Source: CADEDH01 sp041394285 (GTDB taxonomy: Bacteria > Actinomycetota > Acidimicrobiia > Acidimicrobiales > SZUA-35). From it: a DNA stretch of 64,000 nt. Location of the stretch: NCBI GenBank assembly GCA_041394285.1, contig JAWKIL010000001.1, positions 62,001 to 126,000 on the forward strand, read 5' to 3'. The position numbers and the translations under genes are program-made. Shown piece after piece: positions 1 through 9,116 of the stretch; position 1 is the first letter of the stretch; each line of letters starts with the position of its first letter. The notes under the pieces are model-generated. The model did not search any database and was not told the DNA's origin. It saw nothing but the letters and a program-made list of their open reading frames with translations.

Positions 1-14
1 AAGCACGTCAGTGG

Positions 15-767
15 TCAGTCGCCGTCGACTATCCGGCCGTCGGCCATGCGCACCACCCGGTGGGCCCGCTCGGCCACCTTGGGGTCGTGGGTGGAGGCCA
101 CCACGCCCACCCCGAGCCGGCCGCACAGGTCGTGCAGCAGCTCGATGATGGTGGTGCCGCTCTTGTGGTCGAGGTTGGCCGTGGGCTCGTCGGCCAGGAT
201 CAGGCGGGGAGAGCCGATGAGGGCCCGGGCGATGGCGGTGCGCTGCTGCTCGCCACCCGACATCCGCGACGGGCGGTGGTGGAGGCGGTGGCCCAGGCCC
301 ACCAGCTCGAGCAGCTCCACCGCCCGTTGGCGCACCGACTGGCGGTCCACCGCTTCGAAGGTGAGGGGCAGCTCCACGTTCTCCACCGCGCTGAGGAACG
401 GGATGAGGTTGTAGCTCTGGAAGATGAAGCCGATGGTGGATCGCCGCAGCGACGAGAACTGGCTCTCGGTGAGCTTGGCGGTGGAGGTGCCGGCGATCGA
501 GATGTCGCCCTTGGTCGGGCGGTCGAGCCCTCCCAGCAGGTGGAGAACGGTGGACTTGCCGCTGCCGCTCGGGCCCATCAGGCAGAGGAACTCGCCGGGG
601 TCGGAGGTGAAGCTGACGTCGACGACGGCGTGCACCACCTCCTCGCCCATGGCGAACAGCTTCCACACGCTGTCGACGGCCACGATGGGGCCGTCCATCG
701 GTGGGTCGACCCTGGGCAGAGGCGACCCGAGCAGGCCGACGGGCGGGGCGGGGGCGGTCATGTCCAT
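15..767 (-). CDS. ABC transporter ATP-binding protein (MacB/LolD type)
   Basis: A 250-aa nucleotide-binding subunit of an FtsX-coupled ABC system, which energises lipoprotein/peptide export or mechanotransmission at the inner membrane. Seen directly: Walker A GPSGSGKST (residues 65-73), Q-loop Gln117, signature MSGGEQQR (169-176, with Met for the usual Leu), Walker B LILADEP (189-195) and switch His227. The 23-residue Pro-rich N-terminus before MDGPIV suggests that the true start may be downstream of the ATG at 767. It lies immediately downstream of two FtsX-like permease genes on the same strand, so the three probably form one transporter. The substrate cannot be read from sequence. Confidence 0.93.
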   Translation of the reverse strand: MDMTAPAPPVGLLGSPLPRVDPPMDGPIVAVDSVWKLFAMGEEVVHAVVDVSFTSDPGEFLCLMGPSGSGKSTVLHLLGGLDRPTKGDISIAGTSTAKLTESQFSSLRRSTIGFIFQSYNLIPFLSAVENVELPLTFEAVDRQSVRQRAVELLELVGLGHRLHHRPSRMSGGEQQRTAIARALIGSPRLILADEPTANLDHKSGTTIIELLHDLCGRLGVGVVASTHDPKVAERAHRVVRMADGRIVDGD

Positions 768-795
768 ATCAGGGGTCTCCGAATCACGCGGCTTC

Positions 796-1368
796 TCAAG
801 ACGACGACAGCGAGGCGAGGGGCGGGCGCCGGACGGCCCGCACGGTGGGCACGGCGCTGGCGGCGATGGCGGCCACCACCGACACGCCCACGGCGAGGAT
901 GATCCCGACGACGACGTCGCCGGCCTGGACCGAGTCGTCGATCATGCCGACGGCCGGTGCCCCGAGGCCGAACAGCCCGCCTACGATGGCGCCGATCACG
1001 GCCCCGGCCGCTGCCGTGGCCACCGGTTCCACCAGCAGGGCACCCAGGGTGCAGCGGGGCGGCACCCCGAACGTGGACAGGACGCCGATCTCGGCCGAGC
1101 GTTGGTTGATCGACCGGGTGGCGGCGATCGCCACCTCGAATGCCCCCACCAGCAGCACCACCACGGCGATGGCCAGGGTGGCCCGGCCCACGCTGTCGCC
1201 GCTGCCCAGGGCTTCGCCCTGGCGGCGGACGGCGGGCATGAGGGCCACGACGAGCACCACCAGGAAGGCGCCGGTGGCCACCGTGATCACGGGCAGGGTC
1301 AGGAGCCGGCGTCGACGCCAGGCGGCCATGGCGCCGTAGGCCACGGCCCGGTACAGGGAATGGATCAT
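796..1368 (-). CDS. Minimal FtsX-like ABC permease without large extracytoplasmic domain
   Basis: A 190-aa membrane protein starting MIHSLYRAV. It has four predicted membrane segments and the FtsX-domain signature around the second and third helices (INQRSAEIGVLSTFGVPP, about residues 89-106). Only a loop of about 20 residues separates TM1 from TM2, where MacB-type permeases carry a large periplasmic/extracellular domain. The start is fixed by a TGATG overlap with the upstream permease stop (1366-1370), which implies translational coupling. The same frame stays open upstream to 1950, but that part is antisense-like Arg/Gly-rich shadow and overlaps the permease gene. It probably heterodimerises with the 390-aa permease encoded just upstream. 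Confidence 0.85.
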   Translation of the reverse strand: MIHSLYRAVAYGAMAAWRRRRLLTLPVITVATGAFLVVLVVALMPAVRRQGEALGSGDSVGRATLAIAVVVLLVGAFEVAIAATRSINQRSAEIGVLSTFGVPPRCTLGALLVEPVATAAAGAVIGAIVGGLFGLGAPAVGMIDDSVQAGDVVVGIILAVGVSVVAAIAASAVPTVRAVRRPPLASLSSS

Positions 1369-2540
1369 CAGTGGTCCGCCAGGAGGGAGACGGGCCGCTG
1401 CTGGAGCAGCCGGTGAACGGGTATGAGAGCGGCGACGATGCCCAGCGCCGGCAGGTACATGGCCACCAGGCCGGCCGCTTCGAGCCAGGCTCGGAGGGAG
1501 AAGAACGAGCTGGCGGCGAACGCCACGATGGCGCCGCCGAGCAGGGTGCCGCTCACGTAGGCCATGACGAACAGCAGCAGCGACTCGACCAGGAAGAAGT
1601 ACAGCACCTCGTCGGTCAGCCCGATGCTGGCCATGATCCCGAACTCCCGCCGCCGTTCCTGTACCGAGGCCACGAACGTCGACACCGCGATGACGAAGCC
1701 GAGGCCCAGGGCCACGGTGGAGATCAGGCCCAGGAACGACGAGCTCACCTTGGAGCCGAGCAGGGCGGCGAACTTCTGGTCGAAGGAGATGAACCCCAGC
1801 CGGTTGGTCGAGCGCTGGGTGGAGTACACCAGACCTTCGGCGCCGTCGGCCGGTTGCACTGCGGGGTCGCTCGTGACCACGAGACCGGTGGCTTCGGCCA
1901 CGGTGTTGGGGGCGGCAGGATCGCCCGGTGGAGCCCGCAGCGTGAGCCACCCGTTCACCGCTCCCGCCGCGTCGGCCACATCGAGGGGCACGGTGACCCG
2001 GGATCCAGCCTCGGACGAGAGCTGCACGGTGAGGGGTGCACCGGCCACCTCGAGCGTGGCTCCCTCGGCCACGCCGAGCCGGCGGGCGCCCTCGGCGCTC
2101 ACCAGGGCCCTGCCTTCGGTCGCTCCGGTGCGCCCGACCAGGGCCACGTCGGCATGGCCGGCCACCGTCCCGGTCACCGTGCGCTCGGCGCTCCAGCCCT
2201 CAGGGCTGGTGAGCTCGGGGGGTGGGGCATCGGCCATGATCACCCCGGTGGCAGGATCGACGCGGATGCCGCCGGCCGGCACCGCCCAGTAGGGGGCGCC
2301 GCCCACGGCGTCGGTCACGGCGTCGACACCGAGCACCTGGTAGCCCGAGGCGATCGTACGCATCACCACGGCGGCCGAGATGGCCAGCGCGATGCCGGCC
2401 ACCGCCAGCACCGCCCGCTCGGGGCGGCGCCGCACGTTGGCCAGAGCGAACGACAGCAGCCGCCGGGACGAGCCGGTCGCCGCCTCCAGCGGTTCCACCG
2501 CCGAAGGCGCAACCAGTATCTCGTCGGCTTGGATCGTCAC
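1368..2540 (-). CDS. FtsX-like ABC transporter permease
   Basis: About 390 aa. TM1 (ALAISAAVVM region) is followed by an extracytoplasmic domain of roughly 180 residues, then three TM helices, the first of these preceding the conserved FtsX stretch ERRREFGIMASIGLTDE. The C-terminus ends in a typical RPVSLL motif. I chose the GTG at 2540 because AGGGGG lies 7 nt upstream; an ATG at 2615 is in frame but adds 25 low-quality residues. It is followed by the small permease (TGATG overlap) and the ATPase, consistent with an asymmetric MacB/LolCDE-like exporter. Substrate unknown. Confidence 0.88.
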   Translation of the reverse strand: MTIQADEILVAPSAVEPLEAATGSSRRLLSFALANVRRRPERAVLAVAGIALAISAAVVMRTIASGYQVLGVDAVTDAVGGAPYWAVPAGGIRVDPATGVIMADAPPPELTSPEGWSAERTVTGTVAGHADVALVGRTGATEGRALVSAEGARRLGVAEGATLEVAGAPLTVQLSSEAGSRVTVPLDVADAAGAVNGWLTLRAPPGDPAAPNTVAEATGLVVTSDPAVQPADGAEGLVYSTQRSTNRLGFISFDQKFAALLGSKVSSSFLGLISTVALGLGFVIAVSTFVASVQERRREFGIMASIGLTDEVLYFFLVESLLLFVMAYVSGTLLGGAIVAFAASSFFSLRAWLEAAGLVAMYLPALGIVAALIPVHRLLQQRPVSLLADH

Positions 2541-2679
2541 GCAGGTACCCCCTGTCGATGCTTGTGGGGGTAAGACAATCGAAAGCGTGGGGCGGCACGA
2601 TTTCCCCGTGATCAAGCGTGAGTTGCCAGTGGCTTTCGACTAGATGACCGGCCTGCGCAGCGCGTCAGAAACCCGAATA

Positions 2680-4428
2680 TCAGCCAAAGATTGCCGTCAG
2701 GTCGGGCATCATGAGGCACGCCAGGTCGCTGTCGACCACGCCGGCCCGGATCTGGCATCCCGATGTGCCCTTCTCCGCCGTCACCAGTACCGACCCGTCG
2801 GAGGCAGAGGACCAACGGTAGCGGTCGTACACCATCCGCAGCGCGGCCAGGACCTCTTCGTTGCCGGACAGTGGCCCGAAGGCGGCGGCGCTCGACGGGC
2901 CGGCCTTCGCCATCAGCTTGAGCACACTGTGGCCGAGGTCCTCGGTGGCGGCGAAGCGGGGCCGCTCCTTGCCCATCCGGTGTACGAAGCTCTGGGTGAC
3001 CTTCGGCGATTGCAGGGCCCCCGCTCGCTTCACCACCGCCGTGAGCCAGGCCGACGGGTTCGACGATAGGGCCGTGGCGATGGCTACCGGCGCCGGGTAT
3101 TCCTCCAGATAGCGGGACACCGCTTCCGAGAACGGCTCACGGACCATGTAGTAGGCGCACAGGTATTCTTGGAGCGACAAATGTGAGAACTCGAAGCTGT
3201 CGCCCGTCTCCACGATGATCCCGGTGTGAGCTTCCAACTCCCGGGCCACCCGTCCGGCGTCCTTGACCGGCAACCCGAACATGGGCGCGATCGAGCGATA
3301 GACCTGCACCAGGTCATCGGTGGAGAAACGGATCGCCTTGCGGGTGACCGTGAGCTCGTAGCTGAGGGCCGACAGAAACTCGAGCTTTTCGTCCACCTGG
3401 AACAAGGCGTACTGCGACGGGCGGGCGATGCGCCGCTGCTCGTCCCAGTCCTGCAGCAGGAGCCGGATGATCCGCCGGTACAGCGCCGTGGGCTGGTCGG
3501 GCAGGATCCCGCCTCCGTTGCGGAACACGATGAGGAGTTGGGCCAGGAACAGCGGGCGGGTGGCCAGGTCGGCCAACGCACTCTCCTCCAGGGCACGGAG
3601 GAAGGCCGCCGAACCGTCCGGCCCCAGCCAGTAGGCCGTGACCCGCTCGATCTGAGACTGGTCGAGCGGAAGCAGTTCGAAGGTCCGGTACCCGTTGAGG
3701 TGGGCGAAGTCACCGGAGCGGCAGGTGACGATCGTCTTCACCATGCTGCGCCGCCGGCCGAAGATCTCGAGGCCCTGAATCAGTCGGCGACGGTGCTTGG
3801 GCGGTACCTCGTCGAGCCCGTCCACCAGCAGCACGGCTGGGCCTTCGTCGAGCACGGCGAAGGCGGTCTGCTCCCGGTCGACCTCGAAACGGAGGGAATC
3901 GGGGAGCTGGTCGGGCCCCGGCACGTGCAGGGTGTCGGCCAGGGCCTCGCCTAGCGTCACCCTCGACCAGTCATGGTCGCGGCAGCTGATCAACACCGGG
4001 AAGGCCCAGATGTTGTCGTCGGTCGGCGGCGGAGCCAGTAGGGCAGCCAAGGCCAGGCGCTTGAGAGTGGTCGTCTTCCCCGCCCCCGGGTCACCCAGGA
4101 TCACGACGTTGCCATCGACCGCCAGGAGTTGGTCCTCGTCGAAAACCGCAGCGGCCGATGTGTCGGTCATGAACCGCCGAGGCAGGTCCCGCAGATTGAG
4201 CGGCAGGGTGACCTGCTCGGTGAGCATGGGCGAGTTCATGCCGAAGATGTGCACTTCCGACACCGAACCGGCGAGGTAGGAGAGATGGCGGGCCAACCCC
4301 TCCTCCAGCCGGGCCGCCAGGCGCCGGTCGGGCTTCTCCTCGGGACGGGTGAGGCGTCGCAGCGTGGCCGTGACACCCTCGGTGATGAGGGTGGTCACCC
4401 CGGTGGTGAGCAGGCTGGCTGGATCCAT
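2680..4428 (-). CDS. NACHT-domain STAND NTPase
   Basis: A 582-aa signal-transducing P-loop NTPase. Seen directly: Walker A GDPGAGKTT (112-120), Walker B VLLVDGLDEV (199-208, the acidic DGLDE of NACHT proteins), sensor-1 IVTCR (233-237), TRPLFLAQLL (290-299) and the FSHLSLQEYLCAYY motif (414-427) that typifies the helical region after NACHT modules. The N-terminal ~105 residues are helical without a recognisable effector (no TIR, CARD, protease or nuclease), and the C-terminal ~155 residues resemble no repeat domain I know. NACHT/STAND proteins often act as ligand-triggered oligomerising sensors, and many bacterial ones are anti-phage. That role is inference here, since the neighbours are transport genes rather than defence genes. 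Confidence 0.88.
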   Translation of the reverse strand: MDPASLLTTGVTTLITEGVTATLRRLTRPEEKPDRRLAARLEEGLARHLSYLAGSVSEVHIFGMNSPMLTEQVTLPLNLRDLPRRFMTDTSAAAVFDEDQLLAVDGNVVILGDPGAGKTTTLKRLALAALLAPPPTDDNIWAFPVLISCRDHDWSRVTLGEALADTLHVPGPDQLPDSLRFEVDREQTAFAVLDEGPAVLLVDGLDEVPPKHRRRLIQGLEIFGRRRSMVKTIVTCRSGDFAHLNGYRTFELLPLDQSQIERVTAYWLGPDGSAAFLRALEESALADLATRPLFLAQLLIVFRNGGGILPDQPTALYRRIIRLLLQDWDEQRRIARPSQYALFQVDEKLEFLSALSYELTVTRKAIRFSTDDLVQVYRSIAPMFGLPVKDAGRVARELEAHTGIIVETGDSFEFSHLSLQEYLCAYYMVREPFSEAVSRYLEEYPAPVAIATALSSNPSAWLTAVVKRAGALQSPKVTQSFVHRMGKERPRFAATEDLGHSVLKLMAKAGPSSAAAFGPLSGNEEVLAALRMVYDRYRWSSASDGSVLVTAEKGTSGCQIRAGVVDSDLACLMMPDLTAIFG

Positions 4429-4530
4429 CGGCGGGCGGGCCTCGATCTGGGCGGCGTCCGCATGATGTTACGCAACCGGCTCCCACCGGGGCCAGACCAC
4501 GGGGTGTGGTGTATCAGCTGGTGGGGCGGG

Positions 4531-6123
4531 TCATCCGCACGAGTTGACCGACTGGTCCCAGGCGCAGGGCTTCGACTTGCCCGACAGCTCGATGATCCCG
4601 AGATCGGTCTGGGTCACCCAGCTCTGCTTGGACGAGTCGTAGACCCCGAACTCGCTGCCCTCGGTGGGGTAGGCGTCGTCGTTGCCGCTCATGTTGAACC
4701 TGATGCCCGGCAGCAGGTTGGGGTCGGTCATGTCGAGCACCCGGGCGGCGAGCATGAAGTTGGGCCGGCTGAGGCCGCCGGGCAACTCGGCCGCCAGGCG
4801 GAGGGACTGCTCCAACGGCCAGGCGAAACCGAATCCGCTGGCCAGCGTGGCCGACTTGGAGATCGGGCTGCCGCCTTTCTCCAACAGGTCCAGAGCGAAA
4901 GCCACGAACGGATCGTCGGCCAGCGCCGGGTCGGTGAAGTCCTTGGCCCCGCCGCCCACGATCCACCAACCGTTGGTGGCCGAGCCATCCCCGCCCACTG
5001 CGTCCTTGCCGACGAAGCTCTTGCTCTTGCACACCGACGGCTGGAAGAGCATGGTCGCGGTGTTCTTGAGCCCGTTGTTGGCGGCCTCGATGACGGCCTG
5101 GGTGCACGACGTGCCGGCGGTCATGGCGATGAACACGTCGGGGTTCCTCGCCGCCAACGTGGTCATCTGGTTGGTGACGGTGGCCGCCGTCGGGTCGATC
5201 CGCTCGAACACGAAGTTGATCTTGGGTTTGGACGCGGTCTTGACGTATTCGTTGAACCCGAGCTCGTAGGCCTTGCCGAAGTCGTTCTGCATGATCAGGG
5301 CGGCCACTGTTATCTCGTCCCGATCGGCGAACTTCTGCTCCAGGAGGCCGCCCCACAGGATGGCCTCGGTGTTGTAGGCGAGCTGCATGCCCCACGTCCA
5401 CGGATGGTTGACCGGATCACCCCAGGCCGGGTGCCCCGTCATGACGTAGGGCTGGGGCACGCACCGCTGGTTGATCTTGTCGTACACCTTCATGGTGTTG
5501 GGCGACCCCAGCGTCTGCAGGGCGAACACGCCCTGGGAGTCGAGCAGCTCGTCGACCAGCGGGACGGTCTTGGCCGGGTCGTAGGCGTCGTCCCGGATCT
5601 GGGTCTCGATCGTGAAGGTCTTGCCGGTGGAGTCGGTGATCCCGCCCTGCTCGTTGATCCAGTTGTAGTAGAGCGTCTGGGCGATGCCGATGTTGCCGTA
5701 GTCGGCCAGCGTGCCGGATTGCGCCATCGTCTGACCGAGATGGATCACGTCGCCGTCGAGGCCTTGGTAGGCGTCCCAACCGGCGGGGCAGGACGAGAGG
5801 TCGACCTCGAAACCGCCGGGCCCCGTGACCTTGTTGGCAGCCTGGTCCCATCCCCAGCCGTTCTCGGCGATCGTTTCTTTCAGCGCCTCGCGCTCGGTGT
5901 CCCACAGCGCCAGCCAGTCGTCCATCGACGCCACCTCGGTCGGGGCGGCCGACTCGGCCGTGGTGCTCGTATTGCCGATTGCGCTCTGGGCCGCACCCCG
6001 GGCGTTGTTGTCGATCACCGTGCCGTCAGCGGCGGTGCCGTCGTCGGAGCTGCTGCCGCAGGCGCCGGCTGTGATGGCCAACACCACGGCGAGCGCGCCG
6101 AAGCGAACGCGTCGTCGTTCCAT
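4531..6123 (-). CDS. ABC transporter substrate-binding lipoprotein (branched-chain amino acid / Leu-Ile-Val-binding-like)
   Basis: A 530-aa periplasmic-binding-protein-type-I (LivJ-like) solute receptor. The N-terminus has a basic MERRRVR stretch, a hydrophobic core and a lipobox ending at Cys22 (ITAGAC), followed by a Ser/Asp-rich linker, so it should be lipid-anchored outside the membrane. Family-like stretches include GNIGIAQTLYYNWINEQGGI and the later VAALIMQNDFGKAY, the usual substrate-cleft strand-helix. A purine-rich GGGGGAAGAGGAA directly precedes the ATG. No LivH/M/F/G permease or ATPase genes are adjacent, so it is an orphan receptor that must use a transporter encoded elsewhere. 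The ligand is not predictable. Confidence 0.9.
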   Translation of the reverse strand: MERRRVRFGALAVVLAITAGACGSSSDDGTAADGTVIDNNARGAAQSAIGNTSTTAESAAPTEVASMDDWLALWDTEREALKETIAENGWGWDQAANKVTGPGGFEVDLSSCPAGWDAYQGLDGDVIHLGQTMAQSGTLADYGNIGIAQTLYYNWINEQGGITDSTGKTFTIETQIRDDAYDPAKTVPLVDELLDSQGVFALQTLGSPNTMKVYDKINQRCVPQPYVMTGHPAWGDPVNHPWTWGMQLAYNTEAILWGGLLEQKFADRDEITVAALIMQNDFGKAYELGFNEYVKTASKPKINFVFERIDPTAATVTNQMTTLAARNPDVFIAMTAGTSCTQAVIEAANNGLKNTATMLFQPSVCKSKSFVGKDAVGGDGSATNGWWIVGGGAKDFTDPALADDPFVAFALDLLEKGGSPISKSATLASGFGFAWPLEQSLRLAAELPGGLSRPNFMLAARVLDMTDPNLLPGIRFNMSGNDDAYPTEGSEFGVYDSSKQSWVTQTDLGIIELSGKSKPCAWDQSVNSCG

Positions 6124-6224
6124 TTCCTCTTCCCCCTGTGCCGTTGGAGCCCGAGGGCCGCCGCGCGCGGCCCTCGGAAAACCCTAGGTGACGGTCAGCT
6201 CCGGCGCTGGAGGACAAGAAATTG

Positions 6225-8510
6225 TCATCTTCGGGCCATGGCCGTCGGCAGGGAGGCCCGATCCCAGTGGCGGTGCCGGCCCACGGCATCCAACAGGCGG
6301 GTCACCAGGTCCTCGTCGACCTCGTCACCCCCGAGCACAACGCCGGGGGCGTCGTCGCCGGCGTCGACCCCGAAACGGGCCAGCGTGGCCCGGCCCTCGC
6401 CCCAGGCGGCAACGGTCTTGTGGTGGCGGAACGCCTCCTCCACGAACATGGCGGCGTAGGGCTCGGCCACGAGCTCGTCGGCCCCCACGCCACCGGCCAC
6501 CACCACGGCGTCGAACTCCACCGACTGGGCGGTGAGGAAGGCCTTGGGGGCGGGCAGGGGAGCGCCGCTCTCGCCCTGCAGCAGGCCGAGATGGGTGCCG
6601 ACCACCTGCACCCGGGCGCCGGCAGCGGTGGCCCCGGCGGCCAGGATGGCGACGCCGGCAGCGTCGACTCCGTCGGCCGCCAGCACGGCGATGAGCCGCC
6701 CGTCCACCGGCCCTGGCTGGTCGATGACCTGCGACAGGGCGGGCGAGGCGTCGAGATCGGCCGCCGCCTCGCCCGCGGGCTGTGCGCCCGCCCCGTCACC
6801 GCCGTTTGACGGGGCGGGCGCGATCGGTGCCGGCATGCCGAGCGCGGCGGCGACCCGCCGGCACAGCTCGGTGTCGACCTCGGCCAGGTTGCGCACCATC
6901 CGCTCCCGGACGTGGGCCACCTCGACCTTGCCCAGCTCGAAGGAGAAGGCCCCCACGATGTGGTCCTGCTCGATCGGGGTCATGGACCGCCAGAACAGGG
7001 TGGCCTGGCTGAAGTAGTCGGGGGAGGGCTCGGCCCGGCCCCTGATCACCTCGCCGCTGACCGTCCGGGGCACCCGCTCGAAGCCGCCGTCGGCCAGCCC
7101 GGCCGGGAACGGGCATCCCCCGCCGAGCGAGTTGGGGGAGTACCGCACCCGGCCGCCCAGGATCGCCGATTGGCCGAACCCGTCCTGGGTCATGGAGTTC
7201 ACGGCCGAGCGGGGTCGGTTGATCGGCAACGACTCGAAGTTGGGCCCTCCCAGGCGCGTGATCTGCGTGTCCAGGTAGGAGAAGTTGCGGGCCTGGAGCA
7301 GGGGATCGTCGGTGGCCTCGATGCCGGTGACGAGATGGGCGGTGCAGAACGCCACCTGCTCGGTCTCGGCGAAGTAGTCGTTCACGTTGCGGTCGAGGAC
7401 GAGCCGGCCCACCCGCTCCACCGGAGCCAGCTCCTCGGGCACGAGCTTGGTCGCATCGAGCAGATCGATTCCCTCGAACATCTGGTCCTCGGTGTCGGGG
7501 AACAACTGCAGGCCCAGCTCCCACTCGGGGAACACGCCGGCGTCGATGGCGTCGTAGAGGTCCCGGCGCAGATAGTCGGGATCGACACCGGCGAGCTTCT
7601 GGCTCTCCTCCCACACCAGGGAGTGGGTACCGAGCAGGGGCTTCCAGTGGAACTTGGCCAGGCGGCTTTCACCGGCTGCGTTCACCAGGCGGAACGTGTG
7701 GACGCCGAACCCCTCCATCATGCGGAACGACCGGGGCAGCGCCCGGTCCGACATCGACCACAGGAGCATGTGGGTGGATTCGGGCAGCAGCGACACGAAG
7801 TCCCAGAAGGTGTCGTGGGCGGTGGCGGCCTGGGGGATCTCCCGATGGGGCTCGGGCTTGGCCGCATGGATCAGGTCGGGGAACTTGATGCCGTCCTGGA
7901 TGAAGAACACCGGGATGTTGTTGCCAACCAGGTCGAAGTTGCCGGCCGACGTGTAGAACTTGGTGGCGAAGCCCCGGACCTCCCGTGCGGTGTCGGGGGC
8001 GCCGCGGGAGCCGAGAACGGTGGAGAACCGGACGAAGACCGGGGTCACCATGTCGGGATCGGACAGGAACTCGGCGCAGGTCAGGTCGGCCAGCGACCGG
8101 TACGGCCGGAAGTGGCCGTGCGCCCCCACGCCCCGGGCGTGCACCACCCGCTCCGGGATCCGCTCGTGATCGAAGTGCATGATCTTGTCACGTAGGTGGA
8201 AGTCGTCGAGCATGGTGGGCCCGCGGCGGCCCACCTTCACCGAGTCGTCGGTCCCGTCCACCGGCGTGCCCCAGGTGGTGGTGAGCCGGTCGCCCCGCTG
8301 GGCGAAGGGGGGCATGTAGGCGTCGTCGCGGGCCGGGTGCTCGCCGTCGGTCTTCACCAGCACGTCGGGATAGCCGGGCGAGGGCTTCACCAGGGCATCG
8401 ACGGCGGGGTCGTCGGAGCCCAGATCCCCACGGCCGTTACCCGGCTGCTGGCCGGCGCTCTGGTTCTCCGATCCCTGGTTGTCGGGTTTCTGGTTCTTGG
8501 CTGCGCTCAT
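6225..8510 (-). CDS. katE: Large-subunit catalase (HPII/KatE clade) with C-terminal DJ-1/GATase-like domain
   Basis: A 761-aa haem catalase that disproportionates H2O2 to water and oxygen in the cytoplasm. The length and the C-terminal flavodoxin/DJ-1-like domain (about residues 600-761) place it in the large-subunit clade. Seen directly: distal His124 in RVVHARG, distal Asn in VGNNIPVFFIQD (195-206), and proximal haem ligand Tyr412 in NFSYLDTQITR. An N-terminal Gln/Asn-rich tail precedes the barrel. The start ATG overlaps the stop of the upstream hemerythrin gene (ATGA, 8507-8510), and GGAGG lies inside that gene's last codons, so the two proteins are translationally coupled. Confidence 0.97.
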   Translation of the reverse strand: MSAAKNQKPDNQGSENQSAGQQPGNGRGDLGSDDPAVDALVKPSPGYPDVLVKTDGEHPARDDAYMPPFAQRGDRLTTTWGTPVDGTDDSVKVGRRGPTMLDDFHLRDKIMHFDHERIPERVVHARGVGAHGHFRPYRSLADLTCAEFLSDPDMVTPVFVRFSTVLGSRGAPDTAREVRGFATKFYTSAGNFDLVGNNIPVFFIQDGIKFPDLIHAAKPEPHREIPQAATAHDTFWDFVSLLPESTHMLLWSMSDRALPRSFRMMEGFGVHTFRLVNAAGESRLAKFHWKPLLGTHSLVWEESQKLAGVDPDYLRRDLYDAIDAGVFPEWELGLQLFPDTEDQMFEGIDLLDATKLVPEELAPVERVGRLVLDRNVNDYFAETEQVAFCTAHLVTGIEATDDPLLQARNFSYLDTQITRLGGPNFESLPINRPRSAVNSMTQDGFGQSAILGGRVRYSPNSLGGGCPFPAGLADGGFERVPRTVSGEVIRGRAEPSPDYFSQATLFWRSMTPIEQDHIVGAFSFELGKVEVAHVRERMVRNLAEVDTELCRRVAAALGMPAPIAPAPSNGGDGAGAQPAGEAAADLDASPALSQVIDQPGPVDGRLIAVLAADGVDAAGVAILAAGATAAGARVQVVGTHLGLLQGESGAPLPAPKAFLTAQSVEFDAVVVAGGVGADELVAEPYAAMFVEEAFRHHKTVAAWGEGRATLARFGVDAGDDAPGVVLGGDEVDEDLVTRLLDAVGRHRHWDRASLPTAMARR

Positions 8511-8989
8511 CGGGAACCTCCGGCGCGGTGGGCTGCGGCCTCGTCGTCGAGAGACCGCAGGGTGTCTGGGGTGGCCATCTGGCGGAATGCGGGGAAGATC
8601 TCGCCTTCCTCCACCGCCACATGGGCTTGGACGATGAGCTGGAGGGCCCGGATACCGATCAGCATCGACTGCTCGTCCTCGGCTGTTCGCAGCACGGCCA
8701 TGACCGTGCGCATCTCGTCGTGCTCCTCGACCGAGGTCTCGACCAGCCAGGGAGCGGCCGGCAGGGCCTGGGCGATCCGGGGATACACCACCGTCTCCTC
8801 CAGCTCGGCGTGGGTTGTCAGCTCCTCGAGGATCTGGTCCACCAGCGCCCGCCGGGCCGGGCCGTGGGGCGACAGGCTGGCCCGGGCGAACAGGCTGTCC
8901 ACCCGTCGGTGGTCGATCTCTAGCTGGGACAGGGCGTCACCCTGGTCCGCCCCCGACAGGGTGGCATCGAGCCGGCTGGCCGTTCTCAT
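8507..8989 (-). CDS. Hemerythrin HHE cation-binding domain protein
   Basis: A 160-aa all-helical protein of the hemerythrin (HHE) family, which binds a di-iron centre and senses or handles O2, NO or peroxide. Candidate ligands are visible in family order: QLEIDHRRVD, HAELEETVVYPRI, EEHDEM, and HVAVEEGEIFPAF near the C-terminus. AGGAG lies 6 nt before the ATG. It is the upstream partner of katE with a 4-nt overlap, so it may modulate iron or oxidant chemistry linked to the catalase. That linkage is inferred from operon structure only. Confidence 0.9.
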   Translation of the reverse strand: MRTASRLDATLSGADQGDALSQLEIDHRRVDSLFARASLSPHGPARRALVDQILEELTTHAELEETVVYPRIAQALPAAPWLVETSVEEHDEMRTVMAVLRTAEDEQSMLIGIRALQLIVQAHVAVEEGEIFPAFRQMATPDTLRSLDDEAAAHRAGGSR

Positions 8990-9116
8990 TCAGGTCTCCT
9001 TCGCCCACACGTCGGTGAGGGGTCGGCGGGTCTCAGGCCGCCCGTTACCCATCGGTCCGGGGGACAAACACCGGGTGCGGTGTCGAGCGGGGCCGGGGCC
9101 GCCAGACTGGACCCTG

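Noticed and set aside
796..1950. 384-aa single permease ORF
   Set aside because: The first ~194 codons are Arg/Gly-rich and overlap the upstream permease in another frame; a TGATG junction marks the real start.
4129..6459. 776-aa plus-strand ORF opposite the binding lipoprotein
   Set aside because: His/Gly/Val-rich composition typical of antisense high-GC frames; no domain; fully covered by the well-supported lipoprotein gene.
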